The position numbers were made by a program, and so were the translations under genes. Shown piece after piece: positions 10,601-19,400 of a DNA stretch of 32,058 nucleotides. Position 1 is the stretch's first letter, and each line of letters begins with the position of its first letter. Below the pieces are notes generated by a model. The model worked only from the letters and a program-made list of their open reading frames with translations, was not told the DNA's origin and did no database searches. Location of the stretch: the NCBI GenBank assembly GCA_021296175.1, contig JAGWAX010000020.1:555-32612 (forward strand). The letters are read 5' to 3'. This DNA is from Nitrosopumilaceae archaeon (GTDB lineage Archaea; Thermoproteota; Nitrososphaeria; Nitrososphaerales; Nitrosopumilaceae).

Positions 10601-11022
10601 CCGTGGGATTTACGGTGGTGCAGCCTACGATACCTGCCACGATTGCCAGCAGGTATGCAAACTCTGAGATACAAGAACACCTGGGGTCGCTTGGGATAAC
10701 ACCCAGTCCGTACTCAAGCTATGAATACTCTGCAATCTGGGTGCTGGGACTCTCCATGCTCGAGGCCAGGAGCGCAGAGTCGGCCGATGTCAGGGAGCAG
10801 ATGCATCCCACCGCGATGAGGTATGTGGGGACGATAGGCTCGACTGAACTCAATGGGAACGGGGATCTTGCAGACACGCATTATGCCACATACCAGTTTG
10901 TAGCAGATGCGCCACCACCACCACCACCACCGCTATCTGACCCCGGACAGCTGCAACTGTTCTCAGAGTCATCGAGTCCCGCGTGGACTCGATATGTGCC
11001 GCCACCCCCGATCTGCAGATAG
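7651..11022 (+). CDS. Secreted fusion: family-5 (oligopeptide-type) solute-binding domain + branched-chain amino-acid receptor-like (Peripla_BP_6/LivJ type) domain
   Basis: N-terminal hydrophobic signal; SBP_bac_5-like text (GLYVNPADDHTRGFNPFSEQKARFALNYVLDRTHVVENVL...); C-terminal half with LivJ-type text (GLHPLDTETSPGVALGHLKTLSDSGIKIVDGP...DALFRMLPDQNTHAREIADVM...VLYVGFGEGPEFLKAAAQ...). The start may be the ATG at 7693. Confidence 0.8.
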   Translation: MAISYTTAAQTFFKMRIRVIPVVGMRRPDIGSRPAVIMIAAAAITAAVYMGGLDYAEAAAGTYVDSVTFHKQGDRDAITRSIIDGELDMSYLDISRENARDIRDGGHDVYRSVGGTIYGLYVNPADDHTRGFNPFSEQKARFALNYVLDRTHVVENVLSSGSEMYSALTPYSYDYPLVYRYMESFEFDHDLARADSLFRDALEPHGAAKSDGMWRHGGAPVEVTVFIRDDDHVRLAIGERLSDDLGKLGFKVSRTYGDLREAFATVYSTDPADQEWHVYTGAWGNSRESKYDDISLALYYAPWTGSLPGGGEDHVWNYEHDLLDRLTYTLAAGRYSSNEVRAELVYAANHYGVLESVRVFIAIGDELYPVRGDVTGVVNPMGAGIANRYTPINAQLSGGDTNLDIGTRHVAQSSWNPVGGFLDTYSFYAWSLLRDRAHVHDPHDGTIIDSRNMLVSVDTNGPEGRIEIPDGAVAWSVDAHEWAAPGDSHATSRVTFDLKFSNWHHGAPVDINDVLYPLTFNREHTMRHDGDEDIFASDPYAVVSPYIDVTAVNVLDDDTIEVYLDYWNEDDAVIAAVAGLWPAIPWEVYHAMDEAVHEGVSHWYSADARHHGQSWIDMLSEEDSIMARDHLHGHKDANHERHIPEFLYQNRNTEYVNARYDAAISWIDEMNHMAVSNGPFYLDSMERDDSGSITRMTLKQFDDSTYPFEAGTWGSFAATREPLSDVVVVGSLVSETGGADRYGEEIRAASDLAVLHFNEYLEVRGEAWSLGLHPLDTETSPGVALGHLKTLSDSGIKIVDGPAVDIITPEMLAYADDNDMTLVSCCSSVPSNAKPGDALFRMLPDQNTHAREIADVMLHPSESIDRIVPVGIKAPWAEELLDATKSHFERRGGVSDDAIFYETDAGEDMSGAASRLASQVMQAVAQGRASDVAVLYVGFGEGPEFLKAAAQHDVLHKVRWFGADQNTARPNIGDDAVAAAFADAVGFTVVQPTIPATIASRYANSEIQEHLGSLGITPSPYSSYEYSAIWVLGLSMLEARSAESADVREQMHPTAMRYVGTIGSTELNGNGDLADTHYATYQFVADAPPPPPPPLSDPGQLQLFSESSSPAWTRYVPPPPICR

Positions 11023-11399
11023 GTGGTGCCCATACGTCACGTTGTCCTGCCCCAATACGTGGTACGGCGCGCCATACCAAGCATCATAATCGCATGTTGC
11101 GCCGTATGACGCGCGGCGGTGCTTCCTGTCCGGCTTGCGGGGCAGTCGAGCGGCTGCCCGCTATTCGTCTGCGAACTCTCGCACTATCCTCGGAAAGAAG
11201 ATGGGCGGGGGCTTCTCGCCCCCCCGATGACTGTGCAATAGCGTGATCTGTCTCTGCATACAGCCCGGACCCGTCTGGAACTATTAAGTATCATTACTAT
11301 ACTATGCATAGTATCCATAATATTGTAAATGCCAATACCTTGTATGGCGCATGGCTTCGTGACGGGACTCTTTTTAGCGTGCGGCACGCTTGTGTCTGC

Positions 11400-13274
11400 A
11401 TGGGCGCGGGATGCGACACGAAGACAGCCCCTGGGGTGGCAGCCGCCGTGGCTTCCGCGGTTCTTCTTTTTGCCGCCGTGGCAGCCGCCGTGGCCGTCGC
11501 CGCCGAGCCGGCCCACGCCGCCGAGCCGTACGCGCAGACAGACTATCCGGGGCTGGGCGTCAGCGTCCAGACCATCGCGGACGGGCTGGCGGTGCCCTGG
11601 AGCATCGACTGGCTTCCGGACGGCACTGCCATATTCACCGAGAGGGGCGGCACCGTCAGCGTCATCAGGGACGGTTTGCCGGAACCCGAGGCCGTGCTGT
11701 CCGTCGCCGTGGGGGGAGGGGCGGAGGCTGGTTTGCTGGGGGTTGCAGTCGATCCGGACTTTGAGGACAACGGATACGTCTACCTGTACTACACCTACAC
11801 TGATCTCCTCTCGCCCCCATACAACAGGATAGAGCGCTATACGTATTACGACGGTCATGACGGCAGTGGCGGGAATACCGCCACCGGCTTGCCGCGGCTG
11901 GGCGACGCGCACGTCATACTTGACAGGATACCGGCAAGCTCCTGGCATGACGGGGGCAGGATACAGTTCGGGCCCGACGGCATGCTGTACGCGGCCACGG
12001 GTGACGCCATAGTGCCGGAGCTGTCGCAGGACGCATCGTCGCTTGCCGGAAAGATACTGCGCATGGACCGCGACGGCGGGGTGCCCACCGACAACCCGTG
12101 GGAGGGCTCGCTCGTGTACTCGATGGGGCACAGGAACCCGCAGGGCATGGACTGGGATCGCGACGGGCGCATGATCATAACGGAGCACGGGCCGTCCGGG
12201 CGCTTGGGGGTGGGGCACGACGAGATAAACGTGATTGTAAAGGGCGGGAACTATGGCTGGCCCGTCGTAATCGGTGACAGCATCAACAACGGCGGCGTTG
12301 GTGGTGGTGGTGGTGGTGGGACGCCGTACGAGAACCCCGCGTTTCACACGGGCGGCAGCACGTGGGCCCCGTCGGGCGCCGAGTTCTACGAGTCCGACGT
12401 GATCCCCGAGTGGCAGGGCCGATACTTCGTGGCGACGCTGCTTGGGCGCACACTCCAGATGGTACAGGTGAGCCCCGACGGTACGGTAGTGCCGCACACG
12501 CCGCTGTTTGGGGGCGAGTTTGGCAGGCTGCGCGACGTCCAGACGGGCCCCGACGGGCACCTGTACGTGCTCACAAGCAACAGGGACGGCCGGGGGGCCC
12601 CGGCCCCGGAGGATGACCGCATACTGCGAATCGCGCCGCTGTACGAGGCAGCGCGCGGCGACGACAGCGGCGCCGTGGCCCCAGAACAGCAGCTTCGCGT
12701 GCTCATATATGACGGCCCTGAGACTACAGATACGGGACCTCTGGTGGCCGCGCTGAGGCATCCGGGGTATGAGGTCTCATCCCTTGCGTTTGACATCGGA
12801 CAGAAGAGCCTGGACTTTGGGTTTGCTAGGTCCGGCACGGGCGGCGGCCACGGGTATGCGGACTCGTCCCTCTCCCTGTACGTGCAGAGGCCGCTGGTCT
12901 CAGCCCCCTTTGAGGTCGTGGTGTATGACAAGTCCGGAGGCATGGTGCCCGTCTCGGAGGCCTCCGGCCACGCCGGCTATTTGGACGGCGGTGACGACGG
13001 CAACGCGGCAGATCCCGCGGCCGCCTATGCGGTACGGCACGGGCCGGACCACTATATCATAACGATTGGCACGGGACTGGAGAGCGGGCGTGTTTCAATA
13101 ATTGGGACGCACGTGGTACCAGAGTATCCGAGCGCGGTGCTTGTGATGGCCGCGGCCGCAGTTGCCGTCGTCGCGGCCCTTGTCCTTGCCCTTGCCGCCC
13201 CGCCGTCGCTGGCGCACGGCGGGTTGCTCATTACGCGCAGTGCGGGCGCGCGCAATGTGGCCGGCTGCCCGTGA
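11400..13274 (+). CDS. PQQ-dependent (glucose/sorbosone-type) sugar dehydrogenase, secreted, C-terminally anchored
   Basis: VQTIADGLAVPWSIDWLPDGTAIFTERGGTV, LLGVAVDPDFEDNGYVYLYYTYTD, HDGGRIQFGPDGMLYAATGD, GHRNPQGMDWDRDGRMIITEHGPS, GGNYGWPV. Start set at the ATG at 11400 (ORF opens at 11304) because a TATA-like CTTTTTAG lies ~25-30 bp upstream and a signal peptide follows directly. Confidence 0.9.
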   Translation: MGAGCDTKTAPGVAAAVASAVLLFAAVAAAVAVAAEPAHAAEPYAQTDYPGLGVSVQTIADGLAVPWSIDWLPDGTAIFTERGGTVSVIRDGLPEPEAVLSVAVGGGAEAGLLGVAVDPDFEDNGYVYLYYTYTDLLSPPYNRIERYTYYDGHDGSGGNTATGLPRLGDAHVILDRIPASSWHDGGRIQFGPDGMLYAATGDAIVPELSQDASSLAGKILRMDRDGGVPTDNPWEGSLVYSMGHRNPQGMDWDRDGRMIITEHGPSGRLGVGHDEINVIVKGGNYGWPVVIGDSINNGGVGGGGGGGTPYENPAFHTGGSTWAPSGAEFYESDVIPEWQGRYFVATLLGRTLQMVQVSPDGTVVPHTPLFGGEFGRLRDVQTGPDGHLYVLTSNRDGRGAPAPEDDRILRIAPLYEAARGDDSGAVAPEQQLRVLIYDGPETTDTGPLVAALRHPGYEVSSLAFDIGQKSLDFGFARSGTGGGHGYADSSLSLYVQRPLVSAPFEVVVYDKSGGMVPVSEASGHAGYLDGGDDGNAADPAAAYAVRHGPDHYIITIGTGLESGRVSIIGTHVVPEYPSAVLVMAAAAVAVVAALVLALAAPPSLAHGGLLITRSAGARNVAGCP

Positions 13275-13332
13275 CCGGGCCTCCCTGCCCAGTTCGTGAC
13301 GCGGGACTGCGCGCCGGCGGCGTGCACTCCGG

Positions 13333-13914
13333 CTATGGCCCGTGGGCCGTTGCGCCGCTGTCGCCGCTACCGCCACCACCAGCAGCGGTGCCAACAAGCC
13401 CGATGGCCTCGCCAAAGTAATACCCTGCCAGTATGGTTGCGCACGTCCAGACCACCGAGCCCGCGTACGTGTATATGACGAATTTGAGCGCCCTCATCTT
13501 CAGCAGCCCCGCCGGTATGGAGATCATCTCCCTCATGACGGGCATCATCCTGCATATGAACACAGTCTTGTCGCCGTGCCTCTCAAACCACTCCTCGACG
13601 CGCTCAATCTTCTCCTCTGGGATGCGGAAGCGCCCGAGATACCTGAGCATCACGGCCCTGCCGAGCTTTAGCGCCACCGCGTATATGGCAGTGGCACCTA
13701 TCGTGGCGCCCGCGGCTCCCAGCATGACGAGCGGGATGAGGCCTTCCGGCGGAATGCCGTTTTGCGACGCGATGAATCCGGCCGTCGGGAACACTGCAAG
13801 CGTCGGGACGGGCGGCACGATGGTCTCTATCAAGGCGGCCAGAAATATGCCCTCGTACAGGTGCCCGCCGAGAATGTCTGCAATCCATGCAAGAAACGCC
13901 TCAAACGGCTCCAT
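13333..13914 (-). CDS. DedA family (VTT-domain) membrane protein
   Basis: MEPFEAFLAWIADILGGHLYEGIFLAALIETIVPPVPTLAVFPTAGFIAS...ICRMMPVMREMISIPAGLLKM; ORF opens at 13938. Confidence 0.9.
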   Translation of the reverse strand: MEPFEAFLAWIADILGGHLYEGIFLAALIETIVPPVPTLAVFPTAGFIASQNGIPPEGLIPLVMLGAAGATIGATAIYAVALKLGRAVMLRYLGRFRIPEEKIERVEEWFERHGDKTVFICRMMPVMREMISIPAGLLKMRALKFVIYTYAGSVVWTCATILAGYYFGEAIGLVGTAAGGGGSGDSGATAHGP

Positions 13915-14002
13915 GCTATGCGGCCCTTCCTGCCTCACTAACTACCTTTCCGATGCCCAGAATGGGACAATCGGCTATATATGGAGAGGGCGTTGTGACC
14001 GC

Positions 14003-14548
14003 ATGGGCACAAAAAAGCTCGCCGTGATTGCCGCGATCGTCATTATAGGGGCGGGGGTCGGCTATGCCGTGTCTCCGTATTTCACGGAATCGACAATCGA
14101 CGAGCCGATGCCGCAGGGCGTGATAGTGACGCCGCCCGCGGAGCCTTCTGTTCCTGTTGTTGGTGGTGGCAGCGGCGACGACAGTAATGCCGGCCCATCC
14201 GATCCGCAGGGCGCGGTGACTCCCGTATCGTACGCCGGAACCTTTGTCGGGGTGGGTGACGGGATACACGACGCCGGCGGGAGCGCCTACACGATACCCG
14301 TCGGGGACGGCAGCAGCGTCCTGCGCCTGGAGGACTTTTACTCTACAAACGGCCCCGGACTGCGCGTCTATCTTGCCACCGACACAAAGGCCACGGAGTA
14401 CAGGTCCCTGGGAGACTTGAAGGCAAACCGCGGAAACCAGAACTATGAGATTCCCGAGGGGCTCGACCTTGAAAAGTACGACCACGTGCTGATATGGTGC
14501 GAACCGTTCAACGTCCTGTTCGGGAGCGCGGAGCTCTCCGCCCGGTGA
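14003..14548 (+). CDS. Secreted DM13-domain protein
   Basis: In-frame ATG at 14003, 25 bp after TATA-like CTATATATGG. Signal/TM KKLAVIAAIVIIGAGVGYAV, then a DM13-like domain (GTFVGVGDGIHDAGGSAYTIPVGDGSSVLRLEDFYSTNGPGLRVYLATD...YDHVLIWCEPFNVLFGSAEL). Confidence 0.8.
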   Translation: MGTKKLAVIAAIVIIGAGVGYAVSPYFTESTIDEPMPQGVIVTPPAEPSVPVVGGGSGDDSNAGPSDPQGAVTPVSYAGTFVGVGDGIHDAGGSAYTIPVGDGSSVLRLEDFYSTNGPGLRVYLATDTKATEYRSLGDLKANRGNQNYEIPEGLDLEKYDHVLIWCEPFNVLFGSAELSAR

Positions 14549-14604
14549 CGCCCAGATTCCCGCCGCGCGTGAGACGTTAATAGTGGCGCCGTTCAGGCAG
14601 TCGC

Positions 14605-15093
14605 GTGGAGAAGGGCTACCGGTTTTTGGAACACGCCACTGACGCGGTCGTCGAGGCGGAGGGGAAAAGCATATGGGAGGCCTTTGCCGCGGCCGCCGAC
14701 GCGGCAGTCGACCTGACGCTTGACCGGGATTTGGTGGCCGAGGACGGCCACGTGGAGATAAGGGCAGAGGGCGAGGATCTGTCGTACCTTTTGTACAGCT
14801 GGCTTGAGGAGATAGTATTCGCGCTGATAACGCGCGGGTTTGCGATAAGGCGGGTCGAGATTGACGAGGGGGCGTCGTCTGACCTGGACGCCGCTGCCGC
14901 ATATGATGGCGGCAGTGGCAGCAGCAGTGGCAACAACGCGGAGCCTCTTGTCATACATGCAAGGGCCTACGGCGAGCCGCTTGATCTTGGACGGCACGGG
15001 TTCAGGGTGGAGATAAAGGCGCCGACCTTTCATGAGATGAGTATCACAAGGTCGGAGACGGGCGCATCGGTGCGCTTTCTGCTTGATCTGTGA
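14605..15093 (+). CDS. Archease
   Basis: FLEHATDAVVEAEGKSIWEAFAAAADAAVDLTLD; LLYSWLEEIVFALITRGFAI; C-terminal VRFLLDL. GTG start ~25 bp after TTAATAG. Confidence 0.9.
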   Translation: MEKGYRFLEHATDAVVEAEGKSIWEAFAAAADAAVDLTLDRDLVAEDGHVEIRAEGEDLSYLLYSWLEEIVFALITRGFAIRRVEIDEGASSDLDAAAAYDGGSGSSSGNNAEPLVIHARAYGEPLDLGRHGFRVEIKAPTFHEMSITRSETGASVRFLLDL

Positions 15094-15163
15094 CCTGCAG
15101 GCGGGCGCACACCCCGCGCGCGGCGGCTTGCTCACGCTTTTAAACGGTTAGCGCGAGTATCGA

Positions 15164-16438
15164 ATGTTGCATGCGAGCATCCTGCCTATGATCACCGTGG
15201 TGGCAGTGACGGCGATCGCCGCCGCCTGCCTCGTACCGTCCGCCATACCCGCCCACGCGCAGGCCGCCGGATCCCTGCCGGTTCCCGCCGGATTCGTAGA
15301 TCCCGGCACCGACCCCCAGACCTACGTGGACCGGTACAACACGGAACCCTCGTACAAGGAGTGGTTTGATGATAACTATTCACAATATGACTCGATATAC
15401 CACGCGGTGGGACTTCCCGACCCCGACGCGCCTCCAAGCGAGCCGGAGCCACCCCAGTCCGCAAGGGATGTCGCGGCGCTGGCGCCGTTCGTCGACCCAT
15501 CAGTAGACCCCCAGACCTACGTGGACCGGTACAACACGGAACCCTCGTACAAGGAGTGGTTTGACGCGAACTATCTTGCAGAGTACGGTTCCATATACGA
15601 CGCGGTGGGCACGCTGCTGATACCTGCCAGTTTTGTAGACCTGTCGGTGGATCCACAGACCTACGTGGACAGGTACAACACGGAACCCTCGTACAAGGAG
15701 TGGTTTGACGCGAACTACCCGAAGTATGATTCCATATACCACGCAGTCGGGCTGCCTGATCCCGCCGGCGGGCCTTCCACTGACGATAACGGCGGCGACG
15801 CCCCTGCCGAGCCGGAGCTGCCCCCTCCCGTGGTGGCCCCGGGAGTCGAGCTTCCGCCCGGGCTTGATCTAAAGCCGGGCCAAGAGTACGGCGAGTGCGG
15901 CGAGGGGACCGAGCTTGTCAACGGATACTGTATCATAATCGGGACCGAGCCGCCCGAGCCTCCGACAGTCTCCACGACGGGGACTGGCGCGGCCGGCAGT
16001 GACGACCAGAGGGGCGGAGGGTGCCTCATTGCGACTGCCGCGTACGGCTCTGAGATGGCGCCCCAGGTGCAGCTGCTCCGGGAGATACGGGACGGCCGGC
16101 TCGCGCAGACGCATGCCGGCTCGTCGTTTGTGGAGGGGTTCAACGCCGTATACTATTCGTTCTCGCCGCACGTGGCAGACTATGAGCGCGAGAATCCCGC
16201 ATTCAGGGAGATGGTCAGGACGCTCCTGACCCCGATGCTCTACACGCTGGGCATCATGGAGCACGCCGGCTCCGAGTCAGAAGTACTGGCGTACGGCATT
16301 GCTGCATTGCTTGCAATCTTGATGATGTACGTGGGGGTGCCCGTGCTGGCGGCGTCATACATGCATCGGTATTATGCGCGATATGTGGGAGACGGCGCGA
16401 TCACGCACGGGGGCCAGAGTAGGAGGGAGTCATGCTGA
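15164..16438 (+). CDS. Secreted repeat protein: three 'DPQTYVDRYNTEPSYKEWFD' modules plus a CLIATAAYG (CFI-box-like) membrane-anchored C-terminus
   Basis: Signal peptide, three near-identical repeats, EYGECGEGTELVNGYCIII segment, GGCLIATAAYGSEMAPQVQLLREIRDG motif and a C-terminal TM (AYGIAALLAILMMYVGVPVLAASY). Confidence 0.85.
   Translation: MLHASILPMITVVAVTAIAAACLVPSAIPAHAQAAGSLPVPAGFVDPGTDPQTYVDRYNTEPSYKEWFDDNYSQYDSIYHAVGLPDPDAPPSEPEPPQSARDVAALAPFVDPSVDPQTYVDRYNTEPSYKEWFDANYLAEYGSIYDAVGTLLIPASFVDLSVDPQTYVDRYNTEPSYKEWFDANYPKYDSIYHAVGLPDPAGGPSTDDNGGDAPAEPELPPPVVAPGVELPPGLDLKPGQEYGECGEGTELVNGYCIIIGTEPPEPPTVSTTGTGAAGSDDQRGGGCLIATAAYGSEMAPQVQLLREIRDGRLAQTHAGSSFVEGFNAVYYSFSPHVADYERENPAFREMVRTLLTPMLYTLGIMEHAGSESEVLAYGIAALLAILMMYVGVPVLAASYMHRYYARYVGDGAITHGGQSRRESC
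15293..15751 (+). repeat. Three copies of the YVDRYNTEPSYKEWFD module (15293-15412, 15488-15610, 15632-15751)
   Basis: Near-identical DNA core cagacctacgtgga[cc]ggtacaacacggaaccctcgtacaaggagtggtttga in each copy. Confidence 0.95.
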
Positions 16439-19400
16439 TGAAAACCGGCCGCAATGGTACAAGACGAGCCCTGCCGACCCCCGGGAGTCGCATGCTCATA
16501 GTTGTAGTCGTAGTCGCTGCAGTCGCGCTCGCGGCCGCATCGCTGGCATCCGGCGTTTATGCCGCGCCGGAGTTTGCCCACATATTTGATGATGACGACA
16601 TAGACGGCGGGGCAATCGACGGCCCCTACGACGTCGAGCTGAGAAGGGACGGAGGGGACATCTACGTTGTGGAAAAGGGCAAGGACCGGGTCAGCATATT
16701 TCGGGAGCACGACAGGTTTGACGAGCGGTTTGGCTCTTCCGGCAGCCGCGACCTGCAGTTCTCCGACCCGGTATCGATCGCGAGGTATGACCTCGACTTT
16801 TTTGTGCTTGACGCGGGGAACGATCGGGTCCAGGTGGTGGACGATGACGGCGAATTCCAGCGCGAGTTCGGCTCGGACAGGCTGAGTGATCCAACGGACA
16901 TCGCAGTGGACACGGCGACCCAGAGGGTGTTCATATCGGATGAAAGCGGTGACAGGATACATGTGTTCTCCACGGACGGCACGTACAAGTACGACATTAC
17001 AAAGTTCAACAAGACCGAGATGTCGAATCCCTCGGGGCTCGTAGTCGATGAGATAGGCAGGTACCTGTACGTGTCGGATACCGAAAAGCACCGCATAGGC
17101 ATATTCAGCATACTGACTGAGAGCCGAGAGTGCCACGACGGTACGGTGGAGGCGGCCCCGGGGATCTGCTACGTGGGGGAGTTCGGCGGCGCGGGCAGCG
17201 GGAACGGCACATTTGCCAGTCCGACCGGGCTTGCAATAGACAAGAAGAAGACCACGCCCAACAGGGGGGATCTGTACGTGTCGGACACCAACAACGCCCG
17301 CATACAGATCTTCAGCTTTCTTGAGAAGGGGGGAGACGGGTCGTGCCCCGACGGGACGCAGAACCTGACTGACGTGGTATGCTATGTGGGCGAGTACGGC
17401 TCTTTCGGCGACGACGACGGCAAGTTCAGGTCACCGCACGGGATTGCGATTGATACAACGAACCGGCTGCTGTACGTGGCAGACGCCGGCAACGACCGCG
17501 TACAGGTGATAAATCTTGATGGGCAGTCCACTTCATCCTCATCCTCATCCTCATCCTCATCATCGAAGTCCACTACTTCCTCTTCCTCTTCTTCTTCCAC
17601 CACCACCACCACCGTCCTAAAGCCTGACCCCCCGCGCAACGTCCGGGCGGTCCCGATCTCCCCGACGTCCATACTCGTCGACTGGGATGAGCCGAGGCAA
17701 AGGGGAGATGCCGTCCGGCCCATAATCGGATATGCAGTAGAGTACACGTCCAGGACCGCCACGGGATCCTCCGTGACTGACTTTACGGTGGTCACGTCAA
17801 AGACCAGCACGAATGCGACTGCGCTCTACCACACCAACCTTGACCCTGGCACCACCTACACCTACAGGGTCTCTGCCATCGCGCAAGGCGCGGACGCCGT
17901 CAGCAGCCCGTCGCTGACTGCATCGGCAAAACCTGCGGATACTGACAAGCCCACCATGGTTGACATCGTGGCGGTGTCCCCCACCCAGATAAAGATGACA
18001 TGGCTGCCGCCCTCAGACACGTTCAGGCAGCCGCTCAACGGCTATGTCGTGGAAGAGTGGCTCGGCGGAGATAAATATGACCCAATAAAGGACGGCGAGG
18101 TGGGCAGGAGCGAGCTCTCGTTCCTGTACAGGGTGGATACGAACAAGGAGAACAAGTTCCGCGTGTACGCCCAGATTGGGTTTGCAAGCACGCCGCCCTC
18201 GGATCCCGTCACTATCAGGGCGATCGACTCGTCGTTCCATACCGGCGTAATCGAGCCCGATACCGTGGGATTTGTGACGGTGGCGGCGCCCAGCCCGCCG
18301 ATCAAGGTGAGTGCAGAGCCGGTAAATGACAGGCACATAGACGTAACCTGGAGCCCGCCCGCCGACGACGGCAACCTGGCCGTCACCGGATACACGGTAG
18401 AGGCCAAAAAGAAGGGCTCGTCCTCGTTTTCGGAGATTGCCAGCGGCGTGACGGGGGCAAAGTACGCGCACAGGGGGATCGAGTCCGGCTCCGAGTACAC
18501 CTACCGCGTATACGCGACAAACGCAGAGGGGACAAGCGGGGCCTCAAACGAGAGTACCGCTACGGCCCGCATAGTCGGGCTAGTGATAAACTCTGTCGGC
18601 TCGCTGACAGTCGACGAGGGCAAACCAGCGACGTTTATAGTGACGGTGTCCGGCGACGCCTCCTCCGGCGCCTCTTTCTCGCTTGCCAACGAGCCAGAGG
18701 GGGCCAGCATCGTGCCACGGACGGGGGCCTTTTCGTGGACGCCCTCGTACGACCAGGGCGGCGAGACGTACCGGTTTGACATTGTGGCGGCCCGGGGCGA
18801 GCACAGCGACAAAAAGACCATCCGCATAAGGGTCAACGACGTGCCGGATGCCGGTATGGAGCAGCAGCAGCAAACAAGATCCGAAGCTCCAAAGGACGTG
18901 CAGCAGCCTGATGCCGGCACCGGCCTGGCGCCGTTCGTCGACGAGTCAGTCGACCCCCAGACCTACGTGGACAGGTACAGCGCGGAGCCCTCGTACAAGG
19001 AGTGGTTTGACGCAGAGTACGGCTCGATATACGACGCGGTGGGCGTGCTGCAGGTGCCCGCTAGTTTCGTAGACGAGTCAGTCGACCCCCAGACCTACGT
19101 GGACAGGTACAACGCGGAGCCCTCGTACAAGGAGTGGTTTGACGCTCACTACTCGGAGTATGATTCCATATACCATGCCGTGGGACTCGACGATCCTGCC
19201 GCAGCGGACGCCGCTACCGACGGCGACGGCGCCGTTGGCGGTGATGGTGGTGATGGCGCCACCACCACCACCGAGCCGACTCAGAATGAAACCGGTTCAG
19301 AAGAGCCAGTGGACAAACCCGCGCGCCCTGACCTCGGGCTTGACGTCCCACTCGCGCCGTTCGTCGACGAGTCAGTAGACCCCCAGACCTACGTGGACAG

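Noticed and set aside
11184-12761. 525-aa minus-strand ORF opposite the sugar dehydrogenase
   Set aside because: Low-complexity Arg/His/Val-rich translation typical of high-GC antisense frames; the plus strand encodes a clear enzyme.
15293-15751. CRISPR-like regular repeats
   Set aside because: Repeats are in-frame coding modules of a secreted protein with long spacers, not a CRISPR array.
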